This document shows, one piece after another, positions 7,406 through 16,437 of a DNA stretch of 64,000 nt. The notes beneath the pieces were generated by a model that saw only the letters and a program-made list of their open reading frames with translations, was not told the DNA's origin and ran no database searches. This stretch comes from Pseudomonas sp. TNT3 (GTDB lineage Bacteria > Pseudomonadota > Gammaproteobacteria > Pseudomonadales > Pseudomonadaceae): assembly GCF_010095445.2 (NCBI RefSeq), contig NZ_WFGV02000029.1, forward strand, positions 1-64,000, in the 5' to 3' direction. The stretch's first letter is position 1. Each line of letters opens with the position of its first letter. A program made the translations under genes and the position numbers.

Positions 7406-8635
7406 ATGAAGAATAACGTTCTATGCCTGGGATTGATGTTGTGCAGTTGCGTCAGTTTCGCGGGCGAGCCCGGCCCTGCTGCGCCCGAAGCATCAACGAC
7501 CGGCAAAAAGCCTTTCCCGCATATCGCCTGGCGCAGTGACGATGGCGAGAGCAGCCTGGACATCGGTGGTGCGTTGCGCACCAACTACCGCGACGAACAT
7601 TGGGACACCACTGAAAACAATGGTCGGTTTCTCTTCGACACTTTCCGCATCGACGTACAGGCCACTTACAAGAACCTCTACAGCGATGTTGGCTATTGGT
7701 TTCAAGATGACGGAAAGCGCTCCATTGATCGCGGTTTTGTCGGTTATCGCTTGAACAGCAATTCGAACCTGCAACTGGGCGCACCCTTCAAGCCATTCGG
7801 TCTCGAACCGTATCCGCAGTTCGGCTGGAGTTATCACCTGCCCTTCTTCATGGGTTATGGCGTCAGCGCCGGCACGGGTTTGAAATACAGTTACAAGGAT
7901 AAGGAGTGGGATGTGCAACTGGGCTTCTTCCCGCGCATGTTGCCGTCGGACATTCGCTATTCGCCGGAAGTCGGGCGCTACGCTGATCTTAAAGACAATG
8001 CGATCCCGTTCACCCAGTCACGCAAGGACAACGAGAAACACAACCAGATCAACGCCCGCGTCGCGCGGACCTTTACCAACGATGGCTGGAAAACCGAGAT
8101 CGGCGCATCGGTCGCCGCCGCCCAGCTGTACAACGACACCACCAAGGATGACGGCGACTATTGGGCCGGTGGCATCCACGCCATCATCAACAAAGGCCCG
8201 TGGACCGTTACCACCCAAGGTATTCGCTATGAATACGACCCGAAAAACCCGGCAGGCGTCAGCGACGATTCCGTGCTGATGGGTGGCAACGGCCTCACGC
8301 CCGCCTACTTGATCGCCTCTAAAGCTACTTTGGTTTCACTGAACGTCGGTTACGACATTCCAACGCCGAAACTCGGGCAATTGAAGAAGATCAAGCTCTA
8401 CAACGACTACAGCCGCATGATGAAAGACAAAAGCGGTTGGGACGACTCCCAGATGTATACCGTCGGCGCGCAATTCCTGGCCATGCCGATCATCGCGTGG
8501 CTCGACCTGACCTGGGCAAGGAACGCCAACCCGTACGGCGGCGCGGAGAATGGAACGGGCTTTACCAACACCCAGTCGGCGGGGAGTAATGAGTGGTATT
8601 ACCGGACGAATATCAATATCGGGTATTACTTCTAA
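7406..8635 (+). CDS. Outer-membrane porin-like beta-barrel protein
   Basis: A 409-aa protein with a signal peptide (CLGLMLCSCVSFAG, cleavage near residue 20) and alternating beta strands rich in aromatic residues, ending in a terminal Phe (NINIGYYF) as expected for an OMP C-terminal strand recognised by the Bam machinery. A repeated pattern of KDKEWDVQLGFF-like strands supports a porin barrel similar to OprP/OprO-like channels. It follows the catabolic operon on the same strand but behind its own sigma-54 promoter. Likely job: uptake channel for the aromatic substrate; that link is positional. AGGGGAGGT lies just upstream of the ATG. Confidence 0.82.
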   Translation: MKNNVLCLGLMLCSCVSFAGEPGPAAPEASTTGKKPFPHIAWRSDDGESSLDIGGALRTNYRDEHWDTTENNGRFLFDTFRIDVQATYKNLYSDVGYWFQDDGKRSIDRGFVGYRLNSNSNLQLGAPFKPFGLEPYPQFGWSYHLPFFMGYGVSAGTGLKYSYKDKEWDVQLGFFPRMLPSDIRYSPEVGRYADLKDNAIPFTQSRKDNEKHNQINARVARTFTNDGWKTEIGASVAAAQLYNDTTKDDGDYWAGGIHAIINKGPWTVTTQGIRYEYDPKNPAGVSDDSVLMGGNGLTPAYLIASKATLVSLNVGYDIPTPKLGQLKKIKLYNDYSRMMKDKSGWDDSQMYTVGAQFLAMPIIAWLDLTWARNANPYGGAENGTGFTNTQSAGSNEWYYRTNINIGYYF

Positions 8636-8667
8636 CACCAGTGAAATCACAGGCAAACACGATGTTC

Positions 8668-8848
8668 TGTAGCAGCTGGCGAAGCCTGCGTTAAGCGCGA
8701 CGCTATACGTGTGGCGAGGGAGTTTACTCCCGCTGGGCTGCGCAGCAGTCCGCCCGCATTAAAGGTAAAAGCTTAGGGCCGCTGCGCGACCCAGCGGGAG
8801 TAAACTCCCTCGCCACAGGTTTCAGCACAGGCTTCGCCAGCTGCTACA
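8668..8848. repeat. Nested double REP palindrome
   Basis: An outer inverted repeat (TGTAGCAGCTGGCGAAGCCT at 8668 and its complement ending at 8848) encloses an inner one (GTGGCGAGGGAGTTTACTCC at 8711 and its complement ending at 8816). The inner unit is the Pseudomonas fluorescens-type REP also seen at 19334-19427 and, as a variant, at 16227-16357. It lies between the convergent ends of the porin and the MvaU-like gene. Confidence 0.85.
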
Positions 8849-8870
8849 GGTATTGAAGTCCATTCAAACA

Positions 8871-8895
8871 AAAGGCCCCTGAAGGGCCTTTTTTT
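8871..8895. terminator. Bidirectional terminator between porin and mvaU-like gene
   Basis: AAAGGCCC/GGGCCTTT with a 5-base loop is followed by T residues on the + side and preceded by A residues that give a T-run on the - strand. It can end both convergent transcripts. Confidence 0.85.
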
Positions 8896-8907
8896 GCACT
8901 GAAATTA

Positions 8908-9273
8908 TTACGCGCTACGCCACGACTCAACGGTGTCGGAGCCATGTTCGGCCTTCCACTCTTTAAGCGTTTTGTGATTACCGCCTTTGGTTTCTACGAC
9001 TTCGCCCGTTTTCGGGTTTTTATAAACCTTCACTTGGCGCGCTTTGCGAGTGCCTGACTTCGGCTGGGCTGCGGGCGTGCGGCTACCTGCTTTTGGATCG
9101 AGCAGGTTGACGATGTCTTTCAGGCTGTAGCCGTACTTGGCAAGCAACGCGCGAAGTTTGGTTTCGAATTCAATTTCCTGTTTGAGGCCTGCATCCCCTT
9201 TTAAGGTTTCAAGCGCTTTGAGCTGCTCGGCGAGGTGTTTTTCAAGTTGGCGGAACTCTGCAAGTTTGGACAT
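8908..9273 (-). CDS. mvaU: MvaT/MvaU-family H-NS-like nucleoid protein
   Basis: A 121-aa xenogeneic silencer. The N-terminal ~60 residues (MSKLAEFRQLEKHL onward) form the coiled-coil oligomerisation region, a basic linker RTPAAQPKSGTRKARQVK follows, and the C-terminal DNA-binding domain contains the family signature ETKGGNHKTLKEW, with the RKARQVK/KGGN 'AT-pincer' elements, ending EHGSDTVESWRSA. Such proteins bind AT-rich DNA and repress acquired genes; the AT-rich cluster at 40-53 kb is the kind of target expected. Assignment to MvaU rather than MvaT is from the MSKLAEFR start and is less certain than the family. Confidence 0.93.
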   Translation of the reverse strand: MSKLAEFRQLEKHLAEQLKALETLKGDAGLKQEIEFETKLRALLAKYGYSLKDIVNLLDPKAGSRTPAAQPKSGTRKARQVKVYKNPKTGEVVETKGGNHKTLKEWKAEHGSDTVESWRSA

Positions 9274-9549
9274 GGAAACCTCTATCTGATTTGTTTTCTA
9301 ACGTTACACCAAAAATAAGCGTTCGCTAGAAAGATTGTTTTTATGTGACTCATTTGGCTAATAGATTGAATCAAGTAGCAGTCGCATGGTCTTGTCAGGG
9401 CAGTAGATCAAGGCCCTTCCGAGCACTCAGAGGTAACGTCAGCCTGGACACCGCACGAAGGCGCACTATGGTTTTTCAGAGATGAAACCAATGGACTAAC
9501 CTGCCTGCATTGATAGTTGAATGCACAGATCAGTCGTAAAGGACGTGCA

Positions 9550-11139
9550 ATGCTCCCCAGTGAAGAGCCAGGATTCAAGGTAGAAAGCGCCCCCGAGGCT
9601 GCCGCTGCAAAAGCGGTGCGTGCGCGAACCATCTTCCGACTCACCGTGAGCTTCATGCTGCTGGTCGTCTTTGCATTCATGGCGGTTGAAGGCTGGCGGG
9701 AATGGCGTGACTATCGCGCCGCGTTTGCATCGGCCCACGATTCGGTAACGAATCTGGCGCGCGCAACGGCTCAGCATGCGGAAGATGCCATCCGGCAAGT
9801 CGACGTGCTGACCACCGCGCTCAGCGAACGGGTGGAAGGCGACGGATTAGAGAACATCGACGTCCCGCGCATTCATAAATTGCTGATAGAGCAATCCAAA
9901 ATAATGCCCCAGCTGCATGGGTTGTTTATTTATGGCGCCGACGGGCATTGGATTGTCACGGACAAGGAAATAACCCCCGATACCGCGAACAATGCCGACC
10001 GCGATTACTTCAAATACCACCGTACTCACGAAGATCGAAACGTGCGTATCGGCGACGTCGTCAAAAGCAGATCCACCGATGATCTGATCATTCCCATCTC
10101 ACGCCGCTTGAACAACAAGGATGGCTCTTTCGCCGGTGTACTGCTGGGAACCCTCAAGGTCAGTTACTTCATGGACTATTACGGCGATTTCAAAATCGAT
10201 GACAAAGGCGCTCTGGTGCTGGCCTTGCGCAACGGAACCATCCTGGTTCGACGCCCTTTCATGGCATCCGTCGTCGGTAAAAGCCTGGCCAATAGCGAGA
10301 TCTTCCAGCGCTACTTGCCACACGCCAACGAAGGCGTCGCAGAAGTGAAAGCGGTCATCGACGACACTGATCGCCTGTACGGTTACAGAGCATTGACGAC
10401 CTACCCCCTTGTCGTGGAAGCCGGGCTTTCGCGCGAGTCCATCACGGCACCCTGGCGCCGTGATCTTCTGAAAACCGGCTTCGTGCTGATTTTTTTGATC
10501 GCCGTACTCGCGGTCTTCGGCCTGATCGTCTTGAGTCAGTTGCGCCAAAGAATGGTGATGGAACGGCAACTGCGTCGCGTGCACCAGGCGATGCGGGACA
10601 TGGCGCTGACGGACAGCCTGACCGGGCTGGGCAACCGTCGGCGTCTGGATACAGCGCTGGTCGATGAAATACGCCTGGCCAGACGCCAAGGCTCATCGCT
10701 CGCCGTGGTCATGCTCGATGTCGACTACTTCAAACGCTACAACGACCGGTATGGCCATGCCGCAGGCGATGACTGCCTGAGCGCCGTGGGCGGCGCGATT
10801 CAGCGGGCGGTCAAAAGACCTGGTGACCTGGCCGTCAGGTACGGTGGAGAAGAATTTACCGTGCTGCTTCCCAACACGAACACCGCAGGCGCCAAACAGG
10901 TTGTCGAGGACATCCTGGACGCCATACGAGCCCTGAACATCGAACACGCCGAGTCTGCGCTGGGCAAAGTGACCGCAAGCGCCGGGATAGCGGTAAGCCG
11001 GCCGAGCATCGAAGACGTCACGCCGGCTGCCCTGCTGAAGCTGGCAGACGCGCAGCTCTACCTGGCAAAACAACAAGGGCGCAATCGCTGGTGCTGCGCC
11101 GACGGGCCCACTCAGCAAGCGATTATTCCGCCGTTATGA
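9550..11139 (+). CDS. Membrane-anchored diguanylate cyclase with periplasmic dCACHE sensor
   Basis: A 529-aa enzyme making c-di-GMP from GTP. Order: membrane segment at ~27-45 (FRLTVSFMLLVVFAFMAV), periplasmic double-CACHE-like sensor (~50-305), second membrane segment (~310-330, FVLIFLIAVLAVFGLIVL), then a GGDEF domain. The active-site signature is GGEEF (432-436), a functional variant, and the inhibitory I-site RPGD (423-426) lies exactly five residues before it, so product inhibition is expected. The ATG at 9550 was chosen because AAAGGA (9538-9543) sits 6 bp upstream; an in-frame TTG at 9517 lacks such a site. It is a single-gene unit. Confidence 0.93.
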   Translation: MLPSEEPGFKVESAPEAAAAKAVRARTIFRLTVSFMLLVVFAFMAVEGWREWRDYRAAFASAHDSVTNLARATAQHAEDAIRQVDVLTTALSERVEGDGLENIDVPRIHKLLIEQSKIMPQLHGLFIYGADGHWIVTDKEITPDTANNADRDYFKYHRTHEDRNVRIGDVVKSRSTDDLIIPISRRLNNKDGSFAGVLLGTLKVSYFMDYYGDFKIDDKGALVLALRNGTILVRRPFMASVVGKSLANSEIFQRYLPHANEGVAEVKAVIDDTDRLYGYRALTTYPLVVEAGLSRESITAPWRRDLLKTGFVLIFLIAVLAVFGLIVLSQLRQRMVMERQLRRVHQAMRDMALTDSLTGLGNRRRLDTALVDEIRLARRQGSSLAVVMLDVDYFKRYNDRYGHAAGDDCLSAVGGAIQRAVKRPGDLAVRYGGEEFTVLLPNTNTAGAKQVVEDILDAIRALNIEHAESALGKVTASAGIAVSRPSIEDVTPAALLKLADAQLYLAKQQGRNRWCCADGPTQQAIIPPL

Positions 11140-11180
11140 GAAACATTCGCAAATAAGTGTTTGGCAATATTTCGTAACTG

Positions 11181-11218
11181 CGTATGATATTGATTCCCAA
11201 TAACATCAAAATCATACG
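11181..11218 (+). promoter_or_regulatory. Inverted repeat with Fur-like core upstream of TonB receptor
   Basis: CGTATGAT (11181-11188) is mirrored by ATCATACG (11211-11218), enclosing an AT-rich core GATATTGATTCCCAATAACA that loosely resembles GATAAT-type Fur hexamers. It lies 10 bp upstream of a siderophore receptor start, where a Fur operator is expected, but the match to the 19-bp consensus is imperfect. Confidence 0.4.
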
Positions 11219-11227
11219 TGAGCTCGC

Positions 11228-13483
11228 ATGCCCTCTCCCATCGCCCTGTGTTCACCACATACCGTTACGCCGCGCGCGCCTTTGGCACTGCGCCCTCTGG
11301 CTCTGGCCGTGCACATGCTTGCGGCCGGTATCGCCTTCGCGGCGCCCTCGGTGCAGGCGGCGGAACACACTGAGCAGACAGAGACGGGAAGCTCTGTGAC
11401 CTTGGCACCGATCGCTATCACGGAAACTGACAATCGCAAGCCCAGCGCCGTGACCGAAGACACCCATTCGTACACGACCGAGGCTGCACGCACGGCCACG
11501 CCGCTGAGCATGTCGCTGCGCGAGACGCCGCAGTCGGTCAGCGTCGTGACCCAACAGCGCATACAGGACCAGGACCTGAAGACGATCCTCGACGTGGTCA
11601 ATAACGCCACCGGTGTGTCGGTCAACCGCTACGAGACCAGCCGGGCACAGTTCAACGCTCGCGGCTTTGAGCTCAACTCGCTGATGATCGATGGCGTGCC
11701 CACCATCTATGAGCAGCCATGGAGTTCGGGGGAGATTTTCAGCAGCCTGGCCATGTATGACCGCGTTGAAATAGTGCGTGGCGCCAACGGTTTGATGACC
11801 GGTGCCGGCGACCCTTCCGCGTCCATCAATATGGTGCGCAAGCGCGCCAGCAGTACGGACCTGAAAGGTTCGGTCGAATTGAGCGGCGGAACATGGGACA
11901 CCTATGGCGTCGAGGCCGATGTGGCCACTGCGTTGAATTCGGAAGGCACGATCCGCGCACGACTGGTCGGGGAGACCAACGAGGGCGACACGTGGATCGA
12001 TATGAACTCGAACAAGCGCCAGACCCTCTACGGCACGATGGACATCGACCTGACGCCCGACACCACGCTCTGGTTCGGTTTGAGCCATCAGGAAAGCAAC
12101 GCCGACTCGCCGATGTGGGGCGGTCTGCCCGTCTGGTACGCCGACGGCAGCCGCACCCACTGGAGCCGCTCCAAGACGACTTCTGCCGACTGGAGCAAGT
12201 GGGACACCACCTACAAGACCTACTTCGTCAACCTTGATCACACCTTTGCCAACGACTGGACAGTCAACCTCAGCTACAACCGTGGCGAGCGAACCAGTGA
12301 CTCTTCCCTGCTCTACCTTTCCGGCAATCCGGGGCAGAACGGCAGCGCCGGCATGGCTTCGTTCCCGGCGACCTACAAGACCGAAACCACCCAGGATGAC
12401 TACGGCATCCGCTTCAACGGCCCGTTCTCGATGCTGGGTCGTGAGCACGAACTGGCCTTTGGTTATGTGGACAGTAAACAGAAGTTCGACGCCGATTCAC
12501 TCGACGCGCAGACGGGGTTCGGCGGGGTAGCCGACTTCGATGCCTACAACGGTAAGTTCCCCGAGCCGGTGTGGGGCCCGAAGACAGACTACGGCTACAG
12601 CGAGACCCGACAAAAAGGGCTCTACGCCGCCACGCGCTTGAACGTGACCGACGATTTCAAAGTGATTCTGGGCGCGCGTGAGAGCTGGTACGAGCAGACC
12701 AGTGATGACGTCTTTTCCGAAGTGAGCAAGACCGATGTCGATCATGAGCTGACCCCTTATGCAGGCGTTGTCTACGACCTCAACGACAACCTCTCGGCCT
12801 ATGCCAGCTACACGGAAATCTTCCTGCCGCAGTCGGTCCGCGACCGCAATGGCCAGACGCTGGAACCGATCGTTGGTGAAAGCACCGAGCTGGGACTCAA
12901 GGGTGAGTACTTCGATGGCCGCCTGAACGCCTCCGCCGCGATTTTCCAGATCAAGCAGGACAATCTGGGCCAGAACACCGGCGCGCTGATCGACCCTGCG
13001 AACCCTGTCGGCGGCTTCGCCTACGAGGCCAGTGAAGGCGCGACCAGCAAGGGTTTCGAGCTGGAAGTTTCCGGCGAGCTGGCAACCGACTGGAATGCCT
13101 CGGTGGGCTACACCCAGTTCAAGGCTGACGATGCCAACGGCGACGACGTCAACACGCTGTACCCGACCAAATTGCTGCGCACCTTTACCACCTACCGTCT
13201 GCCCGGTGCTTTCAACAAGCTGACCATTGGCGGCGGGGTCAACTGGCAGGACTCGATCTACACCTATGCCATCAACCCGGCAGGCAACTCCGAAAAAATC
13301 CAGCAGGATGCCTATGCACTGGTCAACCTGATGGCGCGCTACGAGATCACCGAAAACCTCTCGGCGCAGGTGAATGCCGACAACATCACCGACGAAAAGT
13401 ACTTCGACATCTTCGACGCCTACGGCGCCCTGACATACGGTGCACCGCGCAGCTTCACGGCTTCGGCGAAGTATCGATTCTAA
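11228..13483 (+). CDS. TonB-dependent siderophore receptor
   Basis: A 751-aa outer-membrane receptor. A signal peptide ends near AAPSVQAAEH; a short linker precedes the plug domain (TPLSMSLRETPQSVSVVTQQ, then MIDGVPTIYE and DRVEIVRGANGLMTGAGDPS), and the barrel ends with an aromatic C-terminus (SFTASAKYRF). There is no N-terminal STN signalling domain, so it should transport without signalling to an ECF sigma factor. The plug and barrel features match the ferric-siderophore (FpvA/FoxA-like) subfamily; ligand unknown. No siderophore synthesis or regulator gene is adjacent. Confidence 0.92.
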   Translation: MPSPIALCSPHTVTPRAPLALRPLALAVHMLAAGIAFAAPSVQAAEHTEQTETGSSVTLAPIAITETDNRKPSAVTEDTHSYTTEAARTATPLSMSLRETPQSVSVVTQQRIQDQDLKTILDVVNNATGVSVNRYETSRAQFNARGFELNSLMIDGVPTIYEQPWSSGEIFSSLAMYDRVEIVRGANGLMTGAGDPSASINMVRKRASSTDLKGSVELSGGTWDTYGVEADVATALNSEGTIRARLVGETNEGDTWIDMNSNKRQTLYGTMDIDLTPDTTLWFGLSHQESNADSPMWGGLPVWYADGSRTHWSRSKTTSADWSKWDTTYKTYFVNLDHTFANDWTVNLSYNRGERTSDSSLLYLSGNPGQNGSAGMASFPATYKTETTQDDYGIRFNGPFSMLGREHELAFGYVDSKQKFDADSLDAQTGFGGVADFDAYNGKFPEPVWGPKTDYGYSETRQKGLYAATRLNVTDDFKVILGARESWYEQTSDDVFSEVSKTDVDHELTPYAGVVYDLNDNLSAYASYTEIFLPQSVRDRNGQTLEPIVGESTELGLKGEYFDGRLNASAAIFQIKQDNLGQNTGALIDPANPVGGFAYEASEGATSKGFELEVSGELATDWNASVGYTQFKADDANGDDVNTLYPTKLLRTFTTYRLPGAFNKLTIGGGVNWQDSIYTYAINPAGNSEKIQQDAYALVNLMARYEITENLSAQVNADNITDEKYFDIFDAYGALTYGAPRSFTASAKYRF

Positions 13484-13495
13484 GGCAAGCACTCG

Positions 13496-13516
13496 GCACC
13501 GGCGTTGGGCCGGTGC
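13496..13516 (+). terminator. Hairpin after TonB receptor (weak terminator)
   Basis: GCACCGGC/GCCGGTGC forms a strong 8-bp stem just after the receptor stop codon, but no T-tract follows, so it may only protect the mRNA 3' end or work with Rho. Confidence 0.4.
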
Positions 13517-13610
13517 TGATCGGACGCGCTTGCGACCGCAGCAAATCCGTCCGGCCGATATCACCGGGAATGATCTATGATCGGCGGCCATTCCTTCGAG
13601 TGTTCCCCCC

Positions 13611-14063
13611 ATGATCAAACGTTGCACGTTGCTCGACCACGACGGCTGGCTGCCGCTGCGTGTTGCCCTGTGGCCTGATTCCGCCGCAAACAATGACGAT
13701 GACAAACAGACGATGCTGAGCGCGCCGGAGCGTTATCTGGTGCTGATCTTCGTCAGTGAGAACGGCACCGCGCAAGGATTTGCCGAGGCATCGATCCGGT
13801 CGGACTACGTCAACGGTACTCACTCCTCGCCGGTGGCCTTTCTCGAAGGCCTGTACGTCCAGCCCGACAGTCGCCGCCAAGGCATAGCGCGGCAACTCGT
13901 GGCGGGCATCCAACAGTGGGCCGAAGAAACCGGCTGCACCGAACTGGCTTCGGATGCACTGCTGGATAACCAGGCAAGCCATGCCATGCATGAGTCATTG
14001 GGCTTCGCGGAGACCGAGCGGGTGGTTTACTTTTTGAAGCCTTTGGGGACTTTCAAGGCGTAG
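13611..14063 (+). CDS. GNAT acetyltransferase, aminoglycoside 6'-N-acetyltransferase-like
   Basis: A 150-aa GNAT protein with the acetyl-CoA-binding motif A in VQPDSRRQGIARQLV and motif B around NQASHAMHESLGFAETERVVYFLK. The length, the LRVALWP start segment and the EGLYVQPDSRRQGI pattern resemble chromosomal AAC(6') enzymes. Whether it acts on aminoglycosides or another amine cannot be decided from sequence. It stands alone, with a divergent-to-convergent neighbour on the other strand. Confidence 0.8.
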   Translation: MIKRCTLLDHDGWLPLRVALWPDSAANNDDDKQTMLSAPERYLVLIFVSENGTAQGFAEASIRSDYVNGTHSSPVAFLEGLYVQPDSRRQGIARQLVAGIQQWAEETGCTELASDALLDNQASHAMHESLGFAETERVVYFLKPLGTFKA

Positions 14064-14091
14064 GGGCGACGCAAGACCGTTCAGTCCAGGC

Positions 14092-14580
14092 TCACCCAGG
14101 CACGCTTGGCACCTCAAGCCCGACCTTCACGCGGTCCAGCGCCACGATGGTCTTGAACCAGGTCACGTTGGCGTTTTCGGCAAACAACCGCCGCGCCAAT
14201 GCCTGGTATTCCTGCATGCTGGCAACGGTCAGCACCAGAACGAAATCCACTTCGCCCGTGACGTAGTAACACTGCTGGACTTCGGGCACGGCAAAGTGTG
14301 CCTTCATCGCTTCCAGTGCCTCGATACTGGTGCGCTCGGCCATGACTTCGACGATGATCGTGATCGGCCGTCCTACGGCGGTGGGGTCGACGATGGCGAC
14401 ATTGCCCGTGATGACGCCCCGCTCTTGCATCCGTTTGATACGGCGCTGGACTGCGGCCGTGGAGAGGTTGACCTGTTCGGCCATCAGCCGCAGCGGTGTG
14501 GTGTTGTCACGCTGGACGAGGTCCAGGATGGCACGGTCGAATTTATCCAGGGATTCGGATGCAGCGTCGGTTTTGGCCAT
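14092..14580 (-). CDS. Lrp/AsnC family transcriptional regulator
   Basis: A 162-aa regulator with an N-terminal winged HTH (LDKFDRAILDLVQRDN through NLSTAAVQRRIKRMQERGVI) and a C-terminal RAM/ligand-binding domain (about 85-155, with QQCYYVTGEVDFVLVLTV). Lrp-type proteins form octamers that sense amino acids or small acids. It is transcribed divergently from the LctP-type permease, with palindromic sites in the shared intergenic region, so the permease is its most likely target along with itself. Confidence 0.92.
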   Translation of the reverse strand: MAKTDAASESLDKFDRAILDLVQRDNTTPLRLMAEQVNLSTAAVQRRIKRMQERGVITGNVAIVDPTAVGRPITIIVEVMAERTSIEALEAMKAHFAVPEVQQCYYVTGEVDFVLVLTVASMQEYQALARRLFAENANVTWFKTIVALDRVKVGLEVPSVPG

Positions 14581-14590
14581 GGTCGTTCCG

Positions 14591-14656
14591 CGAGAAATTT
14601 TCTCGAAAACTAGCAGAAAACTGCGACCCTTTATCTAGCCGCGAGAAATATTATCT
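14591..14656. promoter_or_regulatory. Putative Lrp-family operator between regulator and permease
   Basis: The palindrome CGAGAA-ATT-TTCTCG (14591-14605) recurs as a half-conserved copy CGAGAA-ATA-TTATCT starting at 14642, 51 bp (about five helical turns) away. The spacing on one DNA face fits cooperative binding by an Lrp octamer. Confidence 0.55.
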
Positions 14657-14712
14657 TGCCGACAGCCTGCAGGAGCAGCGCTGCTCGGGAACTCACACAG
14701 GATATTATCGGC

Positions 14713-16164
14713 ATGCTCGCACTGTTCCATCTCTCCCCCGTCCTGTTGGTGACCGCCATGCTCGTGGTGCTGCGCCGCCCCCCCGTTCACGCCGCCATCG
14801 CCGGCACGCTACTGGTGGTGGTGCTTTGGCTCGCCGGCGCGGCCGATGCCTGGCACCTGGGCAGTCTGATAGCTGCCGCTCAGGACACCGCCGTGCTGTT
14901 TGCAAGCACAGCCTTCGTGATCGTGCCGGGGCTGGCGTTCGTGATTTTTATCGAGCGTCTGGGCGTCAACCAGGCATTCAGTCAGTGGGTGCGTTCGTTG
15001 GGTCTGGGGCGCGGCGATCAGCTGGTGTTCATCGTCCTCGGGCTGGCACCGCTGCTGGAGGCGATGACAGGGTTTGGCGTGTCGTTGATCGCAACCGTCC
15101 CCCTGCTGCTCAGCCTCTTCGAACGTCGCGTCGCGCTGCGAATTGCCCTGGCTGGCATGGCAATCATGCCGTGGGGCACGCTGGGCCTGGCGTCGGTCAT
15201 TGGTGCCTCGCTGGCTCATCTGGACGCCCCTGCCCTGGCGTCGACTTCGGCGTTGACCAGCGCGCCGGTGTTCCTGGCCCTCAGTGCGATGGCGCTGTAC
15301 CTGGCCGGTGTTCGCGAGTCGCGGGAATGGCGGTCGCTGGGGGTTTTCTGGCTGCTGTTCGTGGGTGTGCTGTACAGCGCCAGTCGTTGGTTGGGGCCGG
15401 AGGTGGCTGGCGTTGCTGCAGGTCTGGTGACGTCAGTCGCCGTGCTGTCCGCCGGGCTCCGTCGCCGTGATGGCGAGCGCGGTGCGGTGCAATGGCCGCG
15501 TCAGGCATGGCCGTATCTGGCGCTGATCGTTCTGATTGTTGCGTTGAAGACCGTGTGGGCGATCACTGCCTGGCAGGATCACTGGGTCGTACAGGGCGCG
15601 CAGGTCAGCTGGAAACCCCTCGCCTCGCCTGGCGTGGCGTTGATTCTGGTGCTGATCGGGCTCTGGTTTCACACGCGCACTACACAACGCCAGCCAGGGT
15701 CTGACGTCAGCCTGCCGGCTGCGTTGGTCGCTCGGGCAAAGCGGCCACTGTTGACGATTTTCTTCTTTCTCGCGATGTCGCAAATGATGGTGAAAGCCGG
15801 CTTTCTGGCGGGCTTGATGCAATTGCTCGCAGGCCTGTCGCCGACCGCCGCGACGTCACTGGTGGCGATGCTTGGCGCGCTGTCTGGCTACATGACCGGG
15901 TCGAACGTCGGTGGCAACGCGATCTTCATGCCGGCTATCGCCATGTTGCCCGAAGGCTCCCGCCTGTTGCTGGCCGCCGTGCAGAACAGCGCTGCGGGTC
16001 ATGCCGCACTGGGATCGCTGTCGATCGTCATGCTGATCCTGGGACTGGCTAAAACCCAGGCGCAAGAAGAAAGCGATCTGGTCAGGTTTGGTTTTGCGCT
16101 GGTCTGTCTCAACACGGTGTTGGTTGCGTTGGGTGCGGCGTTGCTCACTGGATGGTTTGAATAA
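14713..16164 (+). CDS. LctP-family (L-lactate permease-type) transporter
   Basis: A 483-aa inner-membrane protein with about 12-14 predicted helices. Family motifs are PLLEAMTGFGVSLIATVPLL in the first half and LSGYMTGSNVGGNAIFMP in the second. LctP proteins take up lactate or glycolate with protons. The ATG at 14713 follows an AGGA at 14699; an upstream in-frame TTG at 14656 would place 19 poorly hydrophobic residues before the first helix. Divergence from an Lrp regulator hints at control by an amino or hydroxy acid; no lactate dehydrogenase gene lies nearby, so the true substrate is open. Confidence 0.85.
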   Translation: MLALFHLSPVLLVTAMLVVLRRPPVHAAIAGTLLVVVLWLAGAADAWHLGSLIAAAQDTAVLFASTAFVIVPGLAFVIFIERLGVNQAFSQWVRSLGLGRGDQLVFIVLGLAPLLEAMTGFGVSLIATVPLLLSLFERRVALRIALAGMAIMPWGTLGLASVIGASLAHLDAPALASTSALTSAPVFLALSAMALYLAGVRESREWRSLGVFWLLFVGVLYSASRWLGPEVAGVAAGLVTSVAVLSAGLRRRDGERGAVQWPRQAWPYLALIVLIVALKTVWAITAWQDHWVVQGAQVSWKPLASPGVALILVLIGLWFHTRTTQRQPGSDVSLPAALVARAKRPLLTIFFFLAMSQMMVKAGFLAGLMQLLAGLSPTAATSLVAMLGALSGYMTGSNVGGNAIFMPAIAMLPEGSRLLLAAVQNSAAGHAALGSLSIVMLILGLAKTQAQEESDLVRFGFALVCLNTVLVALGAALLTGWFE

Positions 16165-16226
16165 CATTCGAGCAGCATCCTGTGGCAAGGGGATTCATCG
16201 AAATGCCGCCGCAGACCCAAAACCTT

Positions 16227-16357
16227 GTGGTGAGGGGATTTATCCCCGTTGGGCTGCGCAGCAGCCCCCAACCCTGCAACCTAGGTGTATCAGGTTCACC
16301 GATAGTGATGGTTTTGGGGCTGCTGCGCAGCCCAACGGGGATAAATCCCCTCACCAC
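16227..16357. repeat. REP inverted pair (GTGGTGAGGGGATTTATCCC type)
   Basis: A left copy beginning GTGGTGAGGGGATTTATCCC at 16227 is mirrored by the complement ending CCTCACCAC at 16357, with the CTGCGCAGC core in each arm. A truncated related piece (GTGGCAAGGGGATTCATC) lies just upstream near 16182. The whole 16165-16437 gap is otherwise empty. Confidence 0.85.
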
Positions 16358-16437
16358 AGAATTCTGCTCGTCTGTAGATCGTCAAAGCGATCAGAGTTAG
16401 GCACAATTGTCGGCTTTTTTCGCGACAGGAAGTCACC

